A DNA stretch of 64,000 nt from JAXLVB01 sp046329195 (GTDB lineage: Bacteria > Bacteroidota > Bacteroidia > Cytophagales > Spirosomataceae), in contig JAXLVB010000001.1 in the NCBI GenBank assembly GCA_046329195.1, forward strand, positions 2,108,001-2,172,000. The letters run 5' to 3'. Position 1 is the stretch's first letter; every line of letters starts with the position of its first letter. Positions 6,800-14,904 of the stretch are shown one piece after another. The translations under genes and the position numbers were made by a program. Below the pieces are notes generated by a model. The model made no database searches. It worked only from the letters and a program-made list of their open reading frames with translations, and had not been told where the DNA came from.

Positions 6800-8779
6800 A
6801 TGAAAACCCTAAGTTTTATCTTCTTTCTCATGCTGATTTTCAGCAATGTACTGGCTCAAAACAAACAAATTACAGACAGCTTGAAGCATCAGTTGCGTAT
6901 TGCTAAACATGATACGAGTCGTGTCAAGGTGATGTCAGAATTATGTTTAGAGTATCGCCTATCAAAACTGGATTTGGCCATGAATTATGGGAAACAGGCT
7001 TTAGCATTGGCTCAAAAAGTAGATTTCCCCCAAAGTGAGGCAATGGCTTCAATTTCATTAGGGTTTGCATATAGGGAATCAGGGGATTTACCAAAAGCAT
7101 TAAAGTTGATCATTAGAGCATTAAAATTATTGGAAGAAACGAATGATTTACAAGGAATTGCAAATGCTAAGAACTCTCTTGGTTTAATTTATTGGGATTT
7201 AAAAGATTTTACCAAAGCATTAAAATACTTTCATCAAGCAAAATCACTTTCCGAACGATGGAATTTAAGCAGGCGATTGGCTTCAGTACAAAATAATATT
7301 GGGGTTGTCTTTATGGAAATGAACCAGTTTGATTCTGCTAAATATTACCTGACTCAAGCGTATGAAAATAATCTCAGATTAGGGTCAAAAGGTGTTAACC
7401 CATTACGAAATCTTGGTTCGCTTGAAGACAAATTAGGTAACCACCGCCGGGCTTTAGCTATTTTTGGGCAATGCTGGAAAATTAATGATAGCTCAGATGT
7501 AAGAAACTCGGCACTTTTAAATAACATAATGGCTGAGTCTTATCAATCAATTAACAAATTTGATTCAGCTATTTTTTATGCGAGTAGAGGGCTTGATTTA
7601 GCAAAAAGAGGTCCCTACAGAAAACGAATCATCCAGGCGTATTCAATACTTAAAGAAGCCTATAAATCAAAAGGAGATTTTAAATTGGCTCTTCAAAACG
7701 AAGAACTATTGGTAGCAGAAAGTGATAGTCTGTCTGGCGCAACTATTCAGGTGGCAGTTTCTCAAGAAGAAGAAAACCAGGTTGAAATTGAAAATAATAA
7801 AAAACAATATCAAAACCAACTCAAACAATATGCCCTTTTGGTAGGCTTAGGGGTAGTGCTATTGATTGTATTTATTCTCTATCGCAATAACCGAAAAGAA
7901 AAGAAGGCAAAAGCACTACTTCAAGAGCAAAAAGAGAAAGTTGAAACGACGCTTTCCCAACTCAAATCCACCCAAACCCAACTCATCCAAAAAGAAAAAC
8001 TGGCCAGCTTGGGAGAGCTAACGGCGGGTATAGCCCATGAGATTCAGAATCCATTAAACTTTGTTAATAATTTCTCAGAGTTATCAGTTGAATTAGTGGA
8101 CGAACTAAAAAGCCCCCTAACCCCCGACGGGGGCATTAAAGACGGCGAAAGAGTAGATATGGAATTAATGGAGGATATTGTTCAAAATTTAGAAAAGATA
8201 AATCTACACGGCAAGCGAGCGAGCAGTATTGTGAAGGGCATGTTAGAACACTCCCGCATGGGAACAGGCGAGCGGGTGTTAACCGACATGAATACTCTTT
8301 GCGACGAATACCTACGCCTAAGCTACCACGGCATGAGGGCAAAAGACAATCAATTTAATGCTGATTTCGAGCTAATTGCCGATCCTAACCTGCCGAAAAT
8401 CAACGTAGTGCCTCAGGATATTGGTCGGGTGTTATTGAATCTGATTAATAATGCGTTTTATGCGGTGCATCAACGAATTACCGTAGAGGCAAGGCATGCC
8501 TTGCCTCTACCCTCGCCCTACCAACCAACCGTGACGATTCTGACCAATACATCAGGAAACCGTATCGAAATCCGTGTGCAAGACAACGGCACGGGTATCC
8601 CCGCCAATATTTTGCCCAAAATCTTCCAACCCTTCTTCACGACCAAACCCACGGGTGAGGGTACAGGCTTAGGGCTTTCATTGGCTTATGATATTGTGAC
8701 TAAAGGGCATGGGGGGACGCTAGAGGTAGAGAGTATAGAGGGAGAAGGGACGACGTTTGTTGTGAAATTACCAATATAA
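6800..8779 (+). CDS. TPR-containing sensor histidine kinase (paralogue 1)
   Basis: A 659-residue membrane kinase. It has a signal peptide (about 1-20, ending VLAQ), periplasmic tetratricopeptide repeats (about 40-300), a single membrane segment (about 344-362), a coiled-coil linker, a HisKA-like H-box (GELTAGIAHEIQNP, His413), an N-box (NLINNAFYAV) and DNGTGIP and GTGLGLSL motifs of HATPase_c. The start is ATG 6800, giving a clean signal peptide; the frame is open from 6785. No response regulator is adjacent. The last 264 residues up to VKLP differ from the gene at 9991 at only six positions, while the TPR halves are clearly diverged, suggesting gene conversion. Two repeat-like hairpins lie in frame within the kinase half. 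Confidence 0.9.
   Translation: MKTLSFIFFLMLIFSNVLAQNKQITDSLKHQLRIAKHDTSRVKVMSELCLEYRLSKLDLAMNYGKQALALAQKVDFPQSEAMASISLGFAYRESGDLPKALKLIIRALKLLEETNDLQGIANAKNSLGLIYWDLKDFTKALKYFHQAKSLSERWNLSRRLASVQNNIGVVFMEMNQFDSAKYYLTQAYENNLRLGSKGVNPLRNLGSLEDKLGNHRRALAIFGQCWKINDSSDVRNSALLNNIMAESYQSINKFDSAIFYASRGLDLAKRGPYRKRIIQAYSILKEAYKSKGDFKLALQNEELLVAESDSLSGATIQVAVSQEEENQVEIENNKKQYQNQLKQYALLVGLGVVLLIVFILYRNNRKEKKAKALLQEQKEKVETTLSQLKSTQTQLIQKEKLASLGELTAGIAHEIQNPLNFVNNFSELSVELVDELKSPLTPDGGIKDGERVDMELMEDIVQNLEKINLHGKRASSIVKGMLEHSRMGTGERVLTDMNTLCDEYLRLSYHGMRAKDNQFNADFELIADPNLPKINVVPQDIGRVLLNLINNAFYAVHQRITVEARHALPLPSPYQPTVTILTNTSGNRIEIRVQDNGTGIPANILPKIFQPFFTTKPTGEGTGLGLSLAYDIVTKGHGGTLEVESIEGEGTTFVVKLPI
8121..8133. 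repeat. CCCCC/GGGGG hairpin inside kinase gene 1
   Basis: Five C, a three-base loop and five G, preceded by AGCCCCCTAA, lie in frame and encode the KSPLTPDGG segment between the H-box helix and the next helix. The segment looks like an insertion into a variable linker. The copy in kinase gene 2 is at 11276-11288. Confidence 0.55.
8483..8510. repeat. Perfect 28-bp GTAG palindrome inserted in frame in kinase gene 1
   Basis: The 14-base arm starting GTAGAGGCAAGG is followed directly by its exact reverse complement ending CTAC. It encodes VEARHALPL in the loop between the N-box helix and the following strand of the ATPase domain, a place where length variation should be tolerated. The GTAG ends match the REP-like elements at 6598-6620 and 16416-16438. 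Confidence 0.75.
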
Positions 8780-8788
8780 AATGAAATC

Positions 8789-8829
8789 AATTGGACAAAT
8801 ACGGAATTTGATTCTATATTTGTCCAATT
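8789..8829 (+). promoter_or_regulatory. Promoter overlapped by a 13-bp inverted repeat
   Basis: TTG (8791-8793) and TATATTTG (8815-8822) are 21 bases apart, fitting the Bacteroidota promoter pattern. Both elements lie within the arms of a perfect inverted repeat: AATTGGACAAATA at 8789-8801 and its complement at 8817-8829, with a 15-base loop. This could be an operator for a dimeric repressor or a terminator-like hairpin between kinase gene 1 and the ATPase gene. The overlap suggests regulation of the ATPase and kinase 2 unit. Confidence 0.55.
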
Positions 8830-8842
8830 ACTTTTATGAAAT

Positions 8843-9994
8843 ATGATAAAAAGAACCGCTACCGAAAGGCTTATTTATTTGTCTAAAACTTTCCGAAGTG
8901 TGGCAGTAGTCGGACCTCGACAAAGTGGAAAGACAACGCTTTGTCGTGCCGTTTTCCCTGAAAAGCCCTACGTTTCCTTAGAAAATCCCGATGTTTTAGA
9001 TTTTGCTACTACCGACCCAAGAGGCTTTTTGTCGCAGTTCGACAACGAAAATGGAGCGATACTTGACGAAATTCAGAAAGCACCGCATTTGTTTTCTTAT
9101 TTGCAACAGATTCTTGACGAAACAAAGAAGAAAGGTTTGTTTATCTTGACAGGTTCTAACAATTTTCTTCTGCAAGAGAATATTAGCCAAAGCCTTTCGG
9201 GGCGTATTGCTTATTTGCAGCTTTTGCCTTTATCACTCGAAGAATTAAAACCAAGTAAATACCTCAAAAATAATTATACTTCTCATATATTCACTGGTGG
9301 CTATCCAGAAGTGATTGCTGATGAAATCAACCCAATAGACTGGTTTCCCAATTATATCAGCACTTACATAGAAAGAGATGTGCGGCAGCTCAAGAACATC
9401 AATAATCTATCGCTTTTTACCAAACTCTTGCGAATGTGTGCAGGCAGAACAGGCCAAATACTGAACATGGCATCGCTTGCAAATGACTGCGGCATTGACC
9501 AAAAAACGGTGGCATCGTGGCTGGGCATTTTGCAAAGTAGTTATATCATTTATTTACTAAAACCATACTACAACAATTTTAATAAACGAATTACCAAAAC
9601 ACCAAAACTGTACTTTTATGATACGGGCGTGGCTTGTTCGCTTCTGAGCATTAAAAGTGCCGAGCAAATAGCTATCCATGCCGCCAAAGGTGCTTTGTTT
9701 GAAAACTTGATGGTGAGTGAGTTGCTCAAAAACAGGTTCAACGCTGGTGAAACCGACAATCTTTTTTATTGGCGAGATAAAACAGGCAACGAAGTGGATA
9801 TTATTGCTGAAAATGCTGAAAAACTCACTGCCATAGAACTAAAAGCAGGCGAAACCATTAACAATGATTTTTTTAAAGGACTTGATTATTTTTCAAAATT
9901 AAACATTGCCGATATTGAGAAAATAGTGATTTATGGTGGGAATCAAACACAACAAAGAAGTAATGGAATCAGTATTAAATCTTGGGAACCATGA
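8843..9994 (+). CDS. AAA_14 / DUF4143 ATPase
   Basis: A 383-residue cytosolic protein with a Walker A (GPRQSGKTT, residues 24-32), Walker B (AILDEIQKA, 72-80), a sensor-like LTGSNNF, and a C-terminal DUF4143 region that ends in EVDII..AIELKAG. That ending resembles the PD-(D/E)XK nuclease core seen in this family. The cellular role of AAA_14/DUF4143 proteins is not settled; many are horizontally spread. The gene overlaps the following kinase by the four bases ATGA, so the two are probably co-translated. It has its own candidate promoter with an inverted repeat. Its position between two near-identical kinase cores suggests insertion between, or transfer with, a tandem duplication. Confidence 0.88.
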   Translation: MIKRTATERLIYLSKTFRSVAVVGPRQSGKTTLCRAVFPEKPYVSLENPDVLDFATTDPRGFLSQFDNENGAILDEIQKAPHLFSYLQQILDETKKKGLFILTGSNNFLLQENISQSLSGRIAYLQLLPLSLEELKPSKYLKNNYTSHIFTGGYPEVIADEINPIDWFPNYISTYIERDVRQLKNINNLSLFTKLLRMCAGRTGQILNMASLANDCGIDQKTVASWLGILQSSYIIYLLKPYYNNFNKRITKTPKLYFYDTGVACSLLSIKSAEQIAIHAAKGALFENLMVSELLKNRFNAGETDNLFYWRDKTGNEVDIIAENAEKLTAIELKAGETINNDFFKGLDYFSKLNIADIEKIVIYGGNQTQQRSNGISIKSWEP

Positions 9995-11943
9995 AAAAAC
10001 TCGTTTTTACCTTATTTCTGGCCCTTATTTGTAGCTTTTGTTTCGCCCAGAGCAACCGAATTGACAGCTTAAAACATAAATTGACTGTTAGCAAGCCCGA
10101 TACCAATCAGGTAACTATTCTAAATGCGTTAGGTTTTGAGTATCGTCAAATAAAACCAGATTCTGCATTGCTTTTTTGTGAAAAAGCCTTGGATTTGGCA
10201 CGGCAACTCAACTTTACACGGGGCGAAATAGAAACTTTAACTAATCTATCGGGATTATTTAGGATAGAGGGTGACATACCAAAATCATTAGAGTTTCGAT
10301 TAAAAGCATTAAAAGTCATAGAAGCGAAACTACCTCAAATGGATAAAGTTGACATTTGGAATGGGATTGGCCTCATTTATCTTGATATTAATGATTATTC
10401 CAAGGCATTAGCCTATTTTCGGAGAGCATTAGCAAGCGGAGAGGAAGAAAGCGGGAATGTGCTGGCAAATATTGGAAGAGCCTTTATGAGGAGTAAACAA
10501 TTAGATTCGGCGTGGTATTATATCCAAAAAGCATACAGCCAGCATGATCAGCGCCTTTATGCTTCAAATTTTATGGATATGGGAATCATTCAATATCAGT
10601 TGGGTAAGCCAAAGCTTGCCTTTAACTACCTCCATAAAAGTATTGCAGAAGGTCTTAAAACTAATCATCGTGTTTTATCAGATGCTTATGGAACCATTTC
10701 AGGTTTTTTTAAAGAAACCAACCAGCCTGACTCGTGTATATTTTATGCTAAAAAAGGACTCATTGAAGGACAAACCATTGGTTATCAAAAAGGTATATTA
10801 ACTAATGCCAATATATTAGCTGAGTTATATGAATCTAGAGACCTTAAACAAACCCTTTATTATCATAAAATTGCGAAGGTAGCCAATGAAGAATTGTATG
10901 GCGTAAAAAAGATTCAAGCCCTACAAAGAAATATTGCCGATGAACAAGAACGACAAAGAAAAATTGAAGCCGAACGCATTGCCCAAGAAAACCAACTCAA
11001 ATTCAATTCCCTGTTGGCAGGTTTGGGTATTATGTTTCTGATTGGTTTTATTCTCTACCACAACAATCGGCAAAAACAAAAAGCAAATGTGGTTTTAGAA
11101 AAAACTCTTTCAACCCTCCGCAGCACCCAAGCTCAACTCATCCAAAAAGAAAAACTGGCCAGCTTGGGAGAGCTAACGGCGGGTATAGCCCATGAGATTC
11201 AGAATCCATTAAACTTTGTTAATAACTTCTCGGAGTTATCAGTTGAATTGGTGGACGAGCTGAAAAGCCCCCTAACCCCCGATGGGGGCATTAAAGACGG
11301 CGAAAGAGTAGATATGGAATTAATGGAGGATATTGTTCAAAATTTAGAAAAGATAAATCTACACGGCAAGCGAGCGAGCAGTATTGTGAAGGGGATGTTG
11401 GAGCATTCACGAACAGGCACAGGCGAGCGGGTGTTAACCGACATGAATACTCTTTGCGACGAATACCTGCGCCTAAGCTACCACGGCATGAGGGCAAAAG
11501 ACAACCAATTTAATGCTGATTTCGAGCTAATTGCCGATCGTAACCTGCCAAAAATCAACGTAGTGCCGCAGGATATTGGTAGGGTGTTGTTGAATTTGAT
11601 TAACAATGCGTTTTATGCGGTGCATCAACGAATTACCCTAGAGGCCAGGCATGCCTTGCCTCTACCCTCGCCCTACCAACCAACCGTGACGATTTCGACC
11701 AATACATCAGGAAACCGTATCGAAATCCGTGTGCAAGACAACGGCACGGGTATCCCCGCCGATATTTTGCCCAAAATCTTCCAACCCTTCTTCACCACCA
11801 AACCCACAGGCGAGGGCACAGGGTTGGGGCTGAGTTTGGCGTATGATATTGTGACAAAGGGGCATGGGGGGACGCTGGAGGTAGAGAGTATAGAGGGAGA
11901 AGGGACGACGTTTACTGTAAAATTACCACTCGCAACTAGCTAA
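9991..11943 (+). CDS. TPR-containing sensor histidine kinase (paralogue 2)
   Basis: A 650-residue protein built like the kinase at 6800: signal peptide (about 1-20, ending CFAQ), TPR-rich periplasmic part, one membrane segment (LLAGLGIMFLIGFILY), a coiled coil, an H-box (GELTAGIAHEIQNP, His401), an N-box and G-boxes. The start is ATG 9991, overlapping the stop of the ATPase gene by ATGA; a frame extension to 9982 is less likely. Kinase residues 383-646 match paralogue 1 except for six substitutions, and the DNA of this part is also nearly identical. The TPR parts differ strongly, so the two probably sense different inputs and share one output. A strong terminator follows. Confidence 0.9.
   Translation: MKKLVFTLFLALICSFCFAQSNRIDSLKHKLTVSKPDTNQVTILNALGFEYRQIKPDSALLFCEKALDLARQLNFTRGEIETLTNLSGLFRIEGDIPKSLEFRLKALKVIEAKLPQMDKVDIWNGIGLIYLDINDYSKALAYFRRALASGEEESGNVLANIGRAFMRSKQLDSAWYYIQKAYSQHDQRLYASNFMDMGIIQYQLGKPKLAFNYLHKSIAEGLKTNHRVLSDAYGTISGFFKETNQPDSCIFYAKKGLIEGQTIGYQKGILTNANILAELYESRDLKQTLYYHKIAKVANEELYGVKKIQALQRNIADEQERQRKIEAERIAQENQLKFNSLLAGLGIMFLIGFILYHNNRQKQKANVVLEKTLSTLRSTQAQLIQKEKLASLGELTAGIAHEIQNPLNFVNNFSELSVELVDELKSPLTPDGGIKDGERVDMELMEDIVQNLEKINLHGKRASSIVKGMLEHSRTGTGERVLTDMNTLCDEYLRLSYHGMRAKDNQFNADFELIADRNLPKINVVPQDIGRVLLNLINNAFYAVHQRITLEARHALPLPSPYQPTVTISTNTSGNRIEIRVQDNGTGIPADILPKIFQPFFTTKPTGEGTGLGLSLAYDIVTKGHGGTLEVESIEGEGTTFTVKLPLATS
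11276..11288. repeat. CCCCC/GGGGG hairpin inside kinase gene 2
   Basis: Counterpart of the element at 8121-8133, with loop GAT instead of GAC. The encoded KSPLTPDGG is unchanged. Confidence 0.55.
11638..11665. repeat. Decayed copy of the GTAG palindrome in kinase gene 2
   Basis: Same place and frame as 8483-8510, but with two changes in the left arm that break the perfect symmetry (CTAG for GTAG, and CCAGG for CAAGG). The protein changes only from VEARHALPL to LEARHALPL. Confidence 0.65.
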
Positions 11944-11952
11944 AGCAACCAA

Positions 11953-11989
11953 CAAAAAAGCCCTATTTCGTTGCGAAATGGGGCTTTTT
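11953..11989. terminator. Bidirectional terminator between kinase 2 and degP
   Basis: Arms AGCCCTATTTCG and CGAAATGGGGCT (one G-T pair) with a TTG loop, flanked by A and T runs. It can serve both converging genes. Confidence 0.85.
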
Positions 11990-12005
11990 GTGAGCGTATT
12001 GCTAC

Positions 12006-13484
12006 TTATTTATAAAACTCAAAGTAATATTTACTGCCAGGCTCGTCGGCATAGGTACCTTCCAGACGCACACGGCCTTTCTTGTTCGCCAAGATGGTTT
12101 CTACGTCCTTGGCATTCCGAATCGCTGACTCGCCAATTTTAGTAATTACAAAGCCCTCGCCAACGCCAAGGTCTTGCAAGCGGCCGCCGTCTTCTACACT
12201 GATTACCTTAGCACCGCCGTTCATTTTAAGGGCTTGTTTGTCAGAATCAGACAAGTCGCTGATTTTGGCTCCTAACGACGATACCGTGACAATAGCCGCT
12301 TCGTCGCCTTTCACAATACCCATATTACCATCCCGATTGCGGAGTGTCACGTTGAGATCTTTGCTAACACCGTCACGGTTTACCGTTACCGATACATTGT
12401 CACCCGGCTTATGACGACCTACCGCTTCTAACAAATTGGTCAAAGTCCGAATTTCTGTGCCGTCCACCTTCGTGATGACGTCGCCAATCTTTACACCTGC
12501 GGCTTTGGCAGCGCTGTTGTTGTCTGAATACCCACCTACATAGATACCTTTCGATACCTTGAGGTCAAGTTCTTCGGCCAGTTTATTGTTGACTTCCTGC
12601 ATCTTGGTGATACCCAAGAAGCCTCGCTGCACGGCACCATACTTGAGCAAATCAGCCGATACTTTGCGCACAATGCTAACGGGTACTGCAAACGAATAGC
12701 CCACAAAGGTACCCGTCTGACCACCTGCAATAGCCGTGTTGATACCGATGATTTCACCTTTGAGGTTAATCAAAGGGCCACCGCTGTTGCCAGGGTTTAC
12801 AGCCGCATCGGTTTGGATAAACGATTCAATCGGGTTATCAGCATTTTCTAAAATACCAATTCCACGGCCTTTGGCACTAACGATACCAGCCGTTACGGTC
12901 GATTCCAAATAACCAAAGGGGTTTCCTACCGCCAATACCCACTCGCCTACCTTGAGGTTGTCAGAATCGCCAAAGGTCAAGAACGGCAGATTCGCCCCCT
13001 TCACCTGAATCACCGCAATGTCGGTATTAGGGTCAGTACCAATCACTTTGGCTTTGAATTCACGCTTGTCGTTCAAGATGACGTCCACCTCTTCGGCGCC
13101 TTGCACTACGTGATTGTTAGTGACGATGTAGCCGTCAGCACTAATAATTACGCCCGAACCCGACGCCTGTTGCTTTTGAGGACGACGCATTTCGTCACCA
13201 AATCCAAAGAAATCAAACATATCCATCTGTTGCTGACGCACCTGACGTACGGCAGTAGATTTGATATGCACTACAGCAGGGATTGCTTTCTCGGCGGCAT
13301 AGGTAAATTCGCCTGGAGCACTTACCGAAGGCGTAGCTCCCGATGTGAAACGGGTATTAAAAGCCGAGGGGGCATCGCTGAAAACGACTTCTTTCTTGTC
13401 AAGTCCAAGGATTTTGTAAGCTCCTAATGTAACGGCGCTGCTCATCAGAGCCACGAGCGCCATTAGTTTCACGTTACTTTTCAT
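12006..13484 (-). CDS. degP: Periplasmic serine protease, HtrA/DegP (Do) family
   Basis: A 492-residue S1C protease and chaperone for misfolded envelope proteins. An N-terminal hydrophobic segment (about 8-24) serves as signal or anchor. The trypsin-like domain has His125 (TNNHVV), Asp155 (NTDIAV) and Ser234 (GNSGGP), and a Q-rich LA-loop region (about 82-106). PDZ1 (about 285-375) is clear; a second, degenerate PDZ (about 400-490) ends the protein. It lies next to a small heat shock protein on the same strand, separated by a terminator, which suggests a shared stress theme. I found no clear promoter in the 231 bases upstream. Confidence 0.95.
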   Translation of the reverse strand: MKSNVKLMALVALMSSAVTLGAYKILGLDKKEVVFSDAPSAFNTRFTSGATPSVSAPGEFTYAAEKAIPAVVHIKSTAVRQVRQQQMDMFDFFGFGDEMRRPQKQQASGSGVIISADGYIVTNNHVVQGAEEVDVILNDKREFKAKVIGTDPNTDIAVIQVKGANLPFLTFGDSDNLKVGEWVLAVGNPFGYLESTVTAGIVSAKGRGIGILENADNPIESFIQTDAAVNPGNSGGPLINLKGEIIGINTAIAGGQTGTFVGYSFAVPVSIVRKVSADLLKYGAVQRGFLGITKMQEVNNKLAEELDLKVSKGIYVGGYSDNNSAAKAAGVKIGDVITKVDGTEIRTLTNLLEAVGRHKPGDNVSVTVNRDGVSKDLNVTLRNRDGNMGIVKGDEAAIVTVSSLGAKISDLSDSDKQALKMNGGAKVISVEDGGRLQDLGVGEGFVITKIGESAIRNAKDVETILANKKGRVRLEGTYADEPGSKYYFEFYK

Positions 13485-13668
13485 AGTTGTTTGTTAAAAT
13501 TATTTTCACTGAAAACGCACAAATCACCGAGCATGTTTTGAGAAAACACGAGCGTTTTTGTAGAGTGGTGTTAGAATCAATACGCTAAATTAACGCAAAT
13601 CTTCATTGGAAGTTTCGTTTTAGCCCATGATTTTAACAAATTTTAAGATTCTTTCTCATCAAAAATGA

Positions 13669-13687
13669 GAGGCAGAAAATCTGCCTC
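13669..13687 (-). terminator. Terminator after hsp20
   Basis: GAGGCAG and CTGCCTC arms around a five-base loop. On the minus strand they are followed by CTCATTTTTG. The hairpin lies about 30 bases after the hsp20 stop. Confidence 0.7.
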
Positions 13688-13715
13688 CCATTCCCCCTCT
13701 CACATAAAAGCCATT

Positions 13716-14153
13716 TTATGCAATGTCAATAAGGCGTGGTTCTTTGGGTTTGGCTTCTTCTTTTTTAGGAAGCGTTACGGTCAATATGCCGTCCACGTAG
13801 TTGGCAGCAATCTGTTCGCTATTTACAGTTTGCGGAAGCGTGAAGGTACGTTGGAAGGCCCCAAAGCTAAATTCTCTACGAGTGTATTTTTCGTTGCTTT
13901 CTTCGGTTTTATTCTCTTGAGAGGCCGAAATCGTCAACTTATTGGTGTGTAAGCTCAATTTGAAATCCTCTTTCTTCAGACCCGGAGCGGCTACTTCTAA
14001 CTTATAGCCCTCCTGCGACTCAATGACGTTGACGGCAGGCAAATTGCCAAAGAATTGAGCAGGTGTAGCCGGAGCCAAAAAGTTGTCAAATTCACGGTTG
14101 AAAAAGTTGTCAACCAAAGTAGGTAATGCTGAGTTGAATTTTACGAGTGCCAT
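13716..14153 (-). CDS. Small heat shock protein, Hsp20/alpha-crystallin family
   Basis: A 145-residue ATP-independent holdase that binds unfolding proteins in the cytoplasm. The alpha-crystallin domain spans about residues 38-130: PAVNVIESQEGYKLEVAAPGLKKEDFKLSL, then a strand-loop region and the closing motif YVDGILTVTLPKKE. The short basic-acidic tail (EPRLIDIA) carries an I-x-I-like element used for oligomer contacts. The length is typical. It lies upstream of degP on the same strand but behind its own terminator. No consensus promoter of the TAnnTTTG type is visible in the 190 bases upstream, so heat control may use another sigma factor. Confidence 0.93.
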   Translation of the reverse strand: MALVKFNSALPTLVDNFFNREFDNFLAPATPAQFFGNLPAVNVIESQEGYKLEVAAPGLKKEDFKLSLHTNKLTISASQENKTEESNEKYTRREFSFGAFQRTFTLPQTVNSEQIAANYVDGILTVTLPKKEEAKPKEPRLIDIA

Positions 14154-14347
14154 GGTGATATTGTTTTTTAAGGTGTAACATCATGTGTTTGGCCTACTTT
14201 ATTCAATTCTTGTGCCATGCTCAAAAATGCGTCACTTTGTCTTAGTTTGAGTGTTTTGGAAGGATTTATAGTGACAAAATGGCTGATTTTCTAAGATTTT
14301 ATCTTTAGTTTTGTCACAAACAGACCAATCATAAACGTATTCCAACA

Positions 14348-14377
14348 AAAAAGCCTACTCGGTATCGAATAGGCTTT
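14348..14377 (-). terminator. Terminator for the acidic mini-protein gene
   Basis: AAGCCTACTCG and CGAATAGGCTT form an 11-bp stem. The single mismatch becomes G-U in the minus-strand RNA, where a run of T follows. This orientation supports transcription of the gene at 14409-14630. Confidence 0.75.
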
Positions 14378-14408
14378 CAAACTAACCGTATGACGAAACA
14401 GTAAATGC

Positions 14409-14630
14409 TTATTTTTCTTCTTCCTCCTCCTCTTCGTCTTCATCATCTTCTTCTTCTTCCTCGTCCTCTTCCAGTTCCTCTTCTTCTTCCTCCTCTAAAT
14501 CCTCATCTTCTTCCTCTTCTTCGTCTTCTTCATCATCTTCTAACTCGTCTTCGAGTTCGTCATCGCCTTCTTCTAATTCGGCGGTTAATAGTTCCATTTC
14601 GAGTTCGTCTTGTGGATGTACGCTGAACAT
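14409..14630 (-). CDS. Extremely acidic 73-residue protein (poly-Glu/Asp)
   Basis: After an ordinary start (MFSVHPQDELEMELL) the protein becomes almost purely Glu/Asp with a few Leu, ending EEEEK. Low complexity alone would make the frame doubtful. However, it has an ATG with a short leader, a minus-strand TATGTTTG (14663-14670) that fits a -7 element, and an oriented terminator 32 bases after the stop. A small acidic protein could mimic nucleic acid, buffer a basic partner or bind metal ions; no function can be assigned. The opposite frame encodes only Leu/Pro repeats and is rejected. Confidence 0.6.
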   Translation of the reverse strand: MFSVHPQDELEMELLTAELEEGDDELEDELEDDEEDEEEEEDEDLEEEEEEELEEDEEEEEDDEDEEEEEEEK

Positions 14631-14904
14631 GGTTTTGTCTTTTTAGGGGTTAAACATCTCAACAAACATAGCAGTCTTTAGTGATTCTAGTGGGCTAAAA
14701 CAGATTATGATTTGGTGAAATTTTGAGTAAAACGCTAACAAAGTCTTCATCTATTCTTTTCGTAACTGGTAGCATACTTTTACGGCTTCGACGCTCTTCG
14801 GCCTGTACTTATCCGATTGGCTTGTCAGAATCAAAGTCATGCCTTATTTTTAAGAGTTCGTGGTTGAACCGTTTAAATTCATCAACTAAATCCGTAACCC
14901 ATTT

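Noticed and set aside
6670..6906. 78-codon plus-strand frame overlapping the start of kinase gene 1
   Set aside because: It overlaps the signal peptide of the kinase in another frame and follows a terminator without family-like sequence.
14405..14626. 73-codon Leu/Pro-rich frame opposite the acidic protein
   Set aside because: It is the antisense mirror of the Glu/Asp codons; terminator orientation favours the minus strand.
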